Below, piece by piece: positions 27,101 to 34,073 of a DNA stretch of 64,000 nucleotides. The number at the start of each line of letters is the position of its first letter. The stretch's first letter is position 1. The translations under genes were made by a program, and so were the position numbers. Under the pieces are notes generated by a model. It searched no databases and was not told where the DNA came from. It saw only the letters and a list, made by a program, of their open reading frames with translations. The DNA is from Acidobacteriota bacterium (GTDB lineage Bacteria; Acidobacteriota; Terriglobia; Bryobacterales; Bryobacteraceae): NCBI GenBank assembly GCA_029776225.1, contig JAKOTR010000040.1, forward strand, positions 1 through 64,000. The letters run 5' to 3'.

Positions 27101-29176
27101 GTCTCCTTCAAAACGGCAACTTGCCATTTCACCTGGCAGCTTTAGCCGCGGTTTCAATCCCTTCTCGTTCAGGTCTCCTTCAAAACTCACTCCTGCGTCA
27201 TATCTTGCGACAACACCACGTTACAGTTTCAATCCCTTCTCGTTCAGGTCTCCTTCAAAACAAATAAGCCATGGAGTTCAAGCGTTTGTTCAGTTTCAAT
27301 CCCTTCTCGTTCAGGTCTCCTTCAAAACCGGAGACGCCGGCCGAGTAGGCCGGTGGTACGGTTTCAATCCCTTCTCGTTCAGGTCTCCTTCAAAACATAT
27401 AGAGCATTCAATCTCGCTGCTAGCGAGATTGTTTCAATCCCTTCTCGTTCAGGTCTCCTTCAAAACGAAGGTAGAAAGCAATTTCTACCGTACTAACGTT
27501 TCAATCCCTTCTCGTTCAGGTCTCCTTCAAAACACGCCCCAGTGTTGCAGACGGCAACTCAGGAAGGTTTCAATCCCTTCTCGTTCAGGTCTCCTTCAAA
27601 ACCCCCGGCGTCTCGCGAGAAGCTCTCGCGGGCGCCGGTTTCAATCCCTTCTCGTTCAGGTCTCCTTCAAAACAACATCGGCCCAAGGACGGTGTGGAAT
27701 ACCCTTGTTTCAATCCCTTCTCGTTCAGGTCTCCTTCAAAACGCAGATCTTGCGCCAGCATCACATCACGTATCGTCTGTTTCAATCCCTTCTCGTTCAG
27801 GTCTCCTTCAAAACGGAAGAAAGGAGACAAATCATGACGAACACCAAAGTTTCAATCCCTTCTCGTTCAGGTCTCCTTCAAAACGCCTTCCGGACAGGTT
27901 GCTCGCGTTGCCACGTTTCAATCCCTTCTCGTTCAGGTCTCCTTCAAAACGTTAGTATGGCAAGCGGTTGCGCGCCTCAACACGTTTCAATCCCTTCTCG
28001 TTCAGGTCTCCTTCAAAACAAAGGCTTACCGAAGACGGTATAAAAAGGCCGTTTCAATCCCTTCTCGTTCAGGTCTCCTTCAAAACCAATTTGCCGGCAA
28101 TTGAACAGGCAATTGAAGTTTCAATCCCTTCTCGTTCAGGTCTCCTTCAAAACGGGCTGCGGGCATCACAGTCATACCGACCTGGTAGGTTTCAATCCCT
28201 TCTCGTTCAGGTCTCCTTCAAAACGGGGCGCAACGGCAAGTCGAAAGCAATTTCCGTTTCAATCCCTTCTCGTTCAGGTCTCCTTCAAAACTACGCACCC
28301 ACGGGCATTTTCCGCTACCTGCGTTTCAATCCCTTCTCGTTCAGGTCTCCTTCAAAACCTGGTGGGTTCCACGTCTCACCGAAGGCGTGGGGTTTCAATC
28401 CCTTCTCGTTCAGGTCTCCTTCAAAACAAGGAGAAAAGAATGTTTGAACGGGTCTTCAAGTTTCAATCCCTTCTCGTTCAGGTCTCCTTCAAAACATGGG
28501 GGCCTAAGGAAGGACTCACCGGGATTTACGTTTCAATCCCTTCTCGTTCAGGTCTCCTTCAAAACATTCCCCCGGCCATGATTGACAAAATTTGTGTTTC
28601 AATCCCTTCTCGTTCAGGTCTCCTTCAAAACATTGCTGGTCCTATTGTATTACTCCGGACGAGGTTTCAATCCCTTCTCGTTCAGGTCTCCTTCAAAACG
28701 CCGGGTGGTCGCCACGTCGCCCCGGCCGCTATGTTTCAATCCCTTCTCGTTCAGGTCTCCTTCAAAACGGCGGTGGCGTGGATTTACGACGCGGTGATCC
28801 CGTTTCAATCCCTTCTCGTTCAGGTCTCCTTCAAAACGACGGCATGACTGTCATCTCCTCGCTACAGGTAGTTTCAATCCCTTCTCGTTCAGGTCTCCTT
28901 CAAAACCAGGAGAGATTTTGAGAACCAAATACATCATCGTTTCAATCCCTTCTCGTTCAGGTCTCCTTCAAAACGAAGGAGGAAACAATGTCTTTTGAAC
29001 GGGTTTGTTTCAATCCCTTCTCGTTCAGGTCTCCTTCAAAACGCGGCGTCGAAGAGATTGGGAATGGTTATTGTTTCAATCCCTTCTCGTTCAGGTCTCC
29101 TTCAAAACTTTTGGTGCTCGAGGTTATCTATTACCAAAATGTTTCAATCCCTTCTCGTTCAGGTCTCCTTCAAAAC
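24134..29176 (-). CRISPR. CRISPR array, 74 repeats and 73 spacers, transcribed leftward
   Basis: The 36-bp repeat reads GTTTCAATCC...CCTTCAAAAC on the plus strand and ends in ATTGAAAC on the minus strand. That end is the 5'-handle type of Cas6-processed class 1 (I/III) arrays, so I assign transcription to the minus strand. Repeats at the left end are decayed: the first (24134-24169) has two substitutions and the second (24202-24234) lacks three bases and has one substitution. The repeat at 25915-25950 ends AATC instead of AAAC. The others I read are identical. This puts the leader and newest spacers on the right. Spacers are mostly 30-36 bp (extremes 24 at 26918-26941 and 39 at 27187-27225). 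All open frames across the array are artefacts of the repeats. No cas gene occurs in the window. Spacer content is unusual; see findings. Confidence 0.98.
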
Positions 29177-29583
29177 TGCTCGCGCTCGCAACTATCCTAA
29201 TTTTCAAACACCTGCAGCCACGGTTGCCAATTTTTTCGGCGGCCCAAAAGTTGACCCCCCTGCCGTGCTATCTCAGACAGGCTCCCGCAGAACCCACCCG
29301 AAAGGGAGGCGCCTGCCGCCCGTAGTCTCGCACAGCGTCCGCCTCCAAACCGATCTGCGGACACGGCTCCCATTGCCAGGTCCGCGGGCTCTCCCGGAAA
29401 ACCGTTGACCGGGAGCGGGCCGAAGTGATAGTACACCATGGCATTCCGCAGCATGTCCAGCAGTCCTTGCCAGAGGGCGGCGTGCGGCGCCCTCGCTTTG
29501 CGGGGTTGGGATTCGCGGGAGGGGCCGCTCAGGGACCTTCGTGGCATCCCTGCGCGGCCCCGGTGCGTGGATAGCTTTACAGA
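29177..29583 (-). other. Probable CRISPR leader and adjacent non-coding region
   Basis: The 407 bp between the last repeat and the cupin gene contain no convincing gene; a 116-codon minus-strand frame (29197-29547) has no recognisable features. The part next to the array is A/T-richer than its surroundings on the minus strand (AAAATTAGGATAG), as expected for a leader that carries the promoter and integration signals. A segment near 29235-29262 (CGGCGGCCCAAAAGTTGACC) resembles the ends of IS21-like elements, which I can only suggest. Confidence 0.5.
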
Positions 29584-29913
29584 CTAACTACCCTTGATCC
29601 AATCGTCCCGGCGCGGAGCGAACACGTCGAAAGCCACCGTGTCCTCCAGCGCTTCGAGCTCGTGCGGCTCGTTGGGCGGCATCTGGATTACCTCTCCCGC
29701 CCCGACGATCTTACAGTCGTTTGCCGACGTGAGCTTCACCCGCCCCTGGAGCAGCAGAGTCACCTGCTCGTTGGCGTGGCTGTGCTTGGGAAAGACGGCG
29801 CCGCGGGCGAGGTGAATCTTCGATATGGTCACGTTCTCGACGTGAATCACCTGCCGGGTCACATGCGAATTGACCTGCTCTTTCTCAATTTGAGACCAGT
29901 CGTAAAAGGGCAT
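29584..29913 (-). CDS. Cupin-domain protein
   Basis: The 109-aa single-domain cupin has motif 1 as FPKHSHANEQVTLLLQGRVKL (metal ligands His-x-His and Glu) and motif 2 as VIQMPPNEPHELEAL (His). It probably binds a divalent metal; the reaction is unknown, with small sugar- or organic-acid-modifying cupins as typical relatives. It is the last gene of a minus-strand run, 3 bp after the ThuA gene, so co-transcription is likely. Confidence 0.87.
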   Translation of the reverse strand: MPFYDWSQIEKEQVNSHVTRQVIHVENVTISKIHLARGAVFPKHSHANEQVTLLLQGRVKLTSANDCKIVGAGEVIQMPPNEPHELEALEDTVAFDVFAPRRDDWIKGS

Positions 29914-29916
29914 AAG

Positions 29917-30825
29917 CTATCGGATTTTCGACGAAGGAGTCGCGTCCGCCTCCAAATCACCCAGCGCGTATTGGATTCCCGCCAGAAAGTGTTCGAGCAG
30001 CACGGGGTGCCAGAAAATGTGCGGGTTATGTCCGAGCCCGGAATAAAACACGCGGCCTTTTCCCTCCGTGCGGATCCAGGTCAACGGAAAATCGTTGTCT
30101 TTCTGGCGGATGGGCAGGGGCGGCCGGCTCGGCTTGCTCTTCTCCATGTCGATGCTCAGCAGCACGCGGAACCGGTCACGCAGGTTGGGCTCCTGAAGCT
30201 GAAATACTTCGTCCACGATCTCGAACCCCTGGCCTTTGAATGCGGCCGTAAGGGGGCTCTTGGGATCGTCCACCTTGATGAAGAAGGAGTCCCTGGGCAT
30301 CCAGGGATGGCCGCCGCTCTCTGTCCCACCCAGCATCTCGCTGTACCACGGCCAGACGTCGAACTTCGGGTACTGGTTGATGGTGGCAACGGCCGCATGG
30401 AACCCCACAAAGCCGCCGCCACCGGTGATGAACTTATAGATCGAATCCTGAAGAGCCGGATCGCGGATGATCACCCCTTGCGTGTTGTTGAAACAAATCG
30501 CGTCGAACTCCTTGAGCTTTTCGGGCCTGAACATCTCGACGTCATCGCTCAGGACCACCTCGAAGGCTCCCGTGCTCTTGGCCATCTGCTGGAGCGCGTA
30601 CTTGCCCGGCTGAATCGACGGATGGCCGGGAATGATTTTGTCCCCGCTCATGCACAGGCTGGTGACCAGCAACCGCCGCGGCTTCTTCGGCTTCACCACC
30701 GCTTTTTTCGGGACGGCCTCCTCGATCAACTTCATCTGCTCAGGCGTAAATTGCGCCCGCCTCTGCCCCAAGGCAACCGAGGCGCAGAGCACCGCCCCAA
30801 GGCAGACTGGAATGATTCGCTTCAT
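29917..30825 (-). CDS. Secreted ThuA-like protein
   Basis: The 302-aa protein has a signal peptide (MKRIIPVCLGAVLCASVALGQ), a short linker with QRRAQFTPEQMKLIEEA, then a ThuA/glutamine-amidotransferase-like fold from about residue 50. Visible features are FDAICFNNTQGV, GGGFVGFHAAVATINQYPKF, GGTESGGHPW and GRVFYSGLGHNPHIF near the end. ThuA domains are linked to trehalose and other sugar metabolism, with no settled chemistry. Neighbours are a HEAT-repeat protein and a Gfo/Idh oxidoreductase, a pairing common in acidobacterial and planctomycete sugar loci. Confidence 0.87.
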   Translation of the reverse strand: MKRIIPVCLGAVLCASVALGQRRAQFTPEQMKLIEEAVPKKAVVKPKKPRRLLVTSLCMSGDKIIPGHPSIQPGKYALQQMAKSTGAFEVVLSDDVEMFRPEKLKEFDAICFNNTQGVIIRDPALQDSIYKFITGGGGFVGFHAAVATINQYPKFDVWPWYSEMLGGTESGGHPWMPRDSFFIKVDDPKSPLTAAFKGQGFEIVDEVFQLQEPNLRDRFRVLLSIDMEKSKPSRPPLPIRQKDNDFPLTWIRTEGKGRVFYSGLGHNPHIFWHPVLLEHFLAGIQYALGDLEADATPSSKIR

Positions 30826-30833
30826 TGTTGTTG

Positions 30834-32726
30834 TTATCTCCTGTTACCGCGTTCAAGTCGTTCGACAGCAGCCTTGGCTTCCGCCGAGACTTCGCTGTCG
30901 TTCAAATAAGCTCTTGCCAGTTTCAGCGCATCCGGACCCGGAAACCTGGGCAGCAATCCCAGGACGGTGCGCTTCTCGTCCGCCTGCTTAGCCAGGGTCA
31001 TGGCTTGGGCCAGCAGCTTGACCGTTTCCGCCGGGGTCCGGCCGGCGGCGTGCTGCCTGATCAGTTGCAGCGCGCCGCGCAGTGCCAGCACCTGGTGTGC
31101 CGGGTTGGCGGCGGTGCGCGCGATTTCCATCAGGTCGGGAATGGGAGTGGAATCGGGCCACTCGCCCAGCGCCAGAATGGCGGCGCGCTTCAGATCGGCA
31201 TTTTCCTCCTTCAGCGCGTCGCGAAGAACGGCCAGCGCTTTTGGATTGCCGCTGTGCCGCATCACCTGCATCAGCGCCGTCCGGGCTTCCAGATCGCCCT
31301 CCCTATAGGCCGTCACGACATCCTCGATGCGCGCCGGATCGGAGCGGCGCAACACGCCTGCCAGGCTGCGGACCGCTTCGGAGCGGTCGGCCGGCTGCAC
31401 CGGCTTCAGCACCAGCGCCAGCAGCGCCTGAATGTCCGAGGCCGAAGCGGTCTCGCGCAGGGCGCGCAACGCCTCGCGCCGCGCGTCATTGCTTCCGGAG
31501 CGCGCCGTTTCCAGCAGAACCGGGGTAGCGGCCGCCGTCCCGCGCTCGCCCGCTGCGCGGATGAGTTCCAGCTTCACCTTTTCCCCGGCTGCCGGGATCG
31601 CCCGGACGATAGCCTCGTCCACGTCCTTTCCCCGCAGGCGGCCCAGGGCGGCGCGAGCGGCCGCCTGTTCGGCCTCGTCCCCGCCGGCGGCGATTTCCGC
31701 GAGCGGCGGAACCGCCGAAGCGTTGCCCACCGCGCCGATGCCGTTGAGCGCGGCCAGGCGCACTTCCTTACTCTGGCTTTTCAGTGCCGTCAAGAAGGCC
31801 GGCTGCGCCGCGGCGTTGCCTTTGTAGGCCAGCGTTCCCAGGACGCGCACCTGGCCCGCTTCATTCAGCTTCGGCAGCGCGCTCAGAAGTTCGTCCTGCG
31901 TCAGATGGCTGATCGCAATCGCCTGAATCCGCGCATCGCTGCTGCCGAGAGCCTGAATGAGAACGCTGCGCTCCACTCCGGCTTTGGCCAAACCGTTCAG
32001 AGCAGCGGCGCGCAATCCGGCGGGTCCGGAGCTGTACAGCTTCTTGTAGATCGGCAGAGCGGCGGCGGTGTTTCCACGGGCGGCGAGCACACTGGCCGCC
32101 TGGAGATACGCGGGCGCTGCCCGGTTGTCCTTGGCTGCGGCGCTATCGAGGGTCTGAACGGCGCTCGCATCGGCGATCTGGGCAAGCGCGAACCACGCCG
32201 CGCGGGCGGCGGCTTCGTCCTGACCCAGCGCGAACGGGCGCAGCAGGGGGACCGCGGCGGCGTCGCGCCGGACGCCCAGCGTATTGATGATTCCGATTTG
32301 GGTTTTGCCGGACGTCTTCGCGAGGGCCGCCCGCAGCGCCTCGTCAACCGCCTTCCCTGGAATCCCTTCCAGGGCGTAGCGGGCCATTTCCGCGGTGTCG
32401 CTCTTCAGCAGCATGGCCGAGAGCACGGGCACGGACGCCTCCGAACCCATAGAGTGCAACTGCCGGCAGATAAAGTCTTTACTGGCCAGAGTGGCATCCG
32501 ATTTCAGAAAGGCGATGAAACGCGCCTCAAACTGCTTTCTGGCTTCGGCGCCGCGCTCCTTTTGCAACAAGCCGGTAAGTGCGAACAGCGGCTCGCGACC
32601 GTCGTCGTAATTCCACTTGGCCACTTTGGCGAGCAGATCGTCGATCGCGGCCGTCTGAGCCGGCGCGGACGAAACGGCCAGCGCCAGCGCAAGCCACGCA
32701 ATAACAGCTTTGTTCCTCATCTCCAT
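30834..32726 (-). CDS. Secreted HEAT-repeat protein
   Basis: The 630-aa product starts MEMRNKAVIAWLALALAVSSAPAQ (signal peptide). The rest is a long alpha solenoid of HEAT/PBS-lyase-like repeats, for example AALNGIGAVGNASAVPPLAEIA, AALGRLRGKDVDEAIVRAIP and AAILALGEWPDSTPIPDLMEIA. An open frame extends upstream to 33182 but only as a shadow of the oxidoreductase gene; GGAG lies about 4-7 bp before the ATG at 32726. It is probably a periplasmic scaffold working with the neighbouring ThuA and oxidoreductase proteins. Confidence 0.85.
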   Translation of the reverse strand: MEMRNKAVIAWLALALAVSSAPAQTAAIDDLLAKVAKWNYDDGREPLFALTGLLQKERGAEARKQFEARFIAFLKSDATLASKDFICRQLHSMGSEASVPVLSAMLLKSDTAEMARYALEGIPGKAVDEALRAALAKTSGKTQIGIINTLGVRRDAAAVPLLRPFALGQDEAAARAAWFALAQIADASAVQTLDSAAAKDNRAAPAYLQAASVLAARGNTAAALPIYKKLYSSGPAGLRAAALNGLAKAGVERSVLIQALGSSDARIQAIAISHLTQDELLSALPKLNEAGQVRVLGTLAYKGNAAAQPAFLTALKSQSKEVRLAALNGIGAVGNASAVPPLAEIAAGGDEAEQAAARAALGRLRGKDVDEAIVRAIPAAGEKVKLELIRAAGERGTAAATPVLLETARSGSNDARREALRALRETASASDIQALLALVLKPVQPADRSEAVRSLAGVLRRSDPARIEDVVTAYREGDLEARTALMQVMRHSGNPKALAVLRDALKEENADLKRAAILALGEWPDSTPIPDLMEIARTAANPAHQVLALRGALQLIRQHAAGRTPAETVKLLAQAMTLAKQADEKRTVLGLLPRFPGPDALKLARAYLNDSEVSAEAKAAVERLERGNRR

Positions 32727-32734
32727 CGCTCCGT

Positions 32735-34054
32735 TCAGATATGCCAGGGGCTGCGCATGGGCCGCGACAGCCGGCGGTTGGCCTCGGCGTCGCCGATGAA
32801 CTCCTCGCGCACCGGATCCCAGCGCAGTTTCCGTCCGAGGCACAGCGAGATGTACTCCTGCTGAACCACGGTCTGAGCGCGTACCGCGCCTTCCACGCCG
32901 CAAATGGTGGGCTGGCCCGTGCGGATTGCGTTGAGCAGATTGCGCCGATGGTCGCTGCTCCGGATCACCTGGATCTGGTTCGGCCCGATCTTCTCGCTCG
33001 CCAGCGACGGGGGATTCGTTACGATGCCCTGGCGGCTGACGTAAATCCAGCCTTCGGTGCCGTAAATCACGGTCGCGCCGGGCGACGGCATCGCGTTGAA
33101 CTCCGGCGCGCGCTTCCGCGCGGTGACCATGTCCATGTGAATCAGCTTCACGCCGTTTGCGTAGTTGTGCTCGACGGTCCACTCGTACGGCGTGTCGCGA
33201 ATGTCGTTGTAGAAGAGGGCGGTGCCTTCCACGTCGATGGGGCCGGTGTTATCGGCATCGTTCACCCACTGCGCGATGTCGATGTCGTGGATGCCCCAGG
33301 CGCCGTCCAGGCAGCCCAGGCCGTAATCGCTGATGAACAGCCAGGCATCGACGGATACTCTCATGTCCGAGTACGGCGCCCACGGAGAGGGGCCGAGCCA
33401 CATATCCCAGTCGAAACCCGGCGGCGGCTCCTTCGGCGTGCCGAACAGCCGGTCCGACGGGCTCCGCACCGTGCCGACCATGATCGTCTTCAGTTCGCCG
33501 ATCCTGCCGTTGCGCACGAGTTCCACCGCGTGGCGGTACATGAAGCTCGAGCGCTGCTGGGTGCCGAACTGGAAAGCCACGCCGTTTCTGTTGACCGCTT
33601 CGCGAACCGCTTTGGCCTCGGCTATCGACAGCGACAGCGGTTTTTCGCAGTAGATGTGCTTGCCGCGGTTCGCCGCCTCGATGGCGATAATCGGGTGCCA
33701 GCGCTCGCCGGTGGCGATCAGCACGAGGTCGATGTCGGGGCGCTCCAGGAGTTCGCGGAAATCGTTGTAGGAAACGCACTCCTTGGAGCCGTAGCGATTA
33801 TTGACCAGCGTCTCCGCCCGCTCGCGATTGGCCTGCTGCACGTCGCAGACGGCCCGCACCCGCACATCCGGGTTGTTGAGAAAACCGCGCATGTCGCCCA
33901 GGCCCTGCCGGCCCACGCCGATCGCGCCCATTACGATCCGGTCGCTGGGCGCGACCGCTCCGCCGCGTCCCAGCGCGGACGCGGGCACCACGAGCGGGAA
34001 TCCCGTGATGATCCCGCCCGCGATGCCCTTCAAAAAATCACGACGTCCGTGCAT
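32735..34054 (-). CDS. Tat-exported Gfo/Idh/MocA-family oxidoreductase
   Basis: The 439-aa protein starts MHGRRDFLKGIAGGIITGFPL (twin-arginine signal). It has the NAD(P) Rossmann motif GAIGVGRQGLGDMRGF and the Gfo/Idh signature YCEKPLSLSIAEAKAV with the conserved E-K-P. The C-terminal alpha/beta domain carries HDIDIAQW near the active site. The family oxidises sugar hydroxyls, often glycosides or inositols. The upstream in-frame start at 34102 is rejected in favour of the Tat signal. It is 8 bp from the HEAT gene and 19 bp from the receptor gene upstream. Confidence 0.92.
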   Translation of the reverse strand: MHGRRDFLKGIAGGIITGFPLVVPASALGRGGAVAPSDRIVMGAIGVGRQGLGDMRGFLNNPDVRVRAVCDVQQANRERAETLVNNRYGSKECVSYNDFRELLERPDIDLVLIATGERWHPIIAIEAANRGKHIYCEKPLSLSIAEAKAVREAVNRNGVAFQFGTQQRSSFMYRHAVELVRNGRIGELKTIMVGTVRSPSDRLFGTPKEPPPGFDWDMWLGPSPWAPYSDMRVSVDAWLFISDYGLGCLDGAWGIHDIDIAQWVNDADNTGPIDVEGTALFYNDIRDTPYEWTVEHNYANGVKLIHMDMVTARKRAPEFNAMPSPGATVIYGTEGWIYVSRQGIVTNPPSLASEKIGPNQIQVIRSSDHRRNLLNAIRTGQPTICGVEGAVRAQTVVQQEYISLCLGRKLRWDPVREEFIGDAEANRRLSRPMRSPWHI

Positions 34055-34073
34055 CGTTGTTTGTCTCCGCCAA

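Noticed and set aside
24134-29200. Many long open frames in both strands across the CRISPR array (for example a 326-codon plus-strand frame at 27063-28043)
   Set aside because: They are translations of the repeat itself, giving the same peptide every 66-70 bases, so they are not proteins.
29197-29547. A 116-codon minus-strand frame next to the array, considered as a cas-like or accessory gene
   Set aside because: No motif, no hydrophobic pattern and arginine/glycine-rich composition typical of a GC-rich shadow frame; the region is better explained as leader and non-coding DNA.
30834-33182. A single 782-residue protein covering HEAT and upstream residues
   Set aside because: The first 150 residues are a shadow of the oxidoreductase gene at 32735-34054, and a proper signal peptide starts at 32726.
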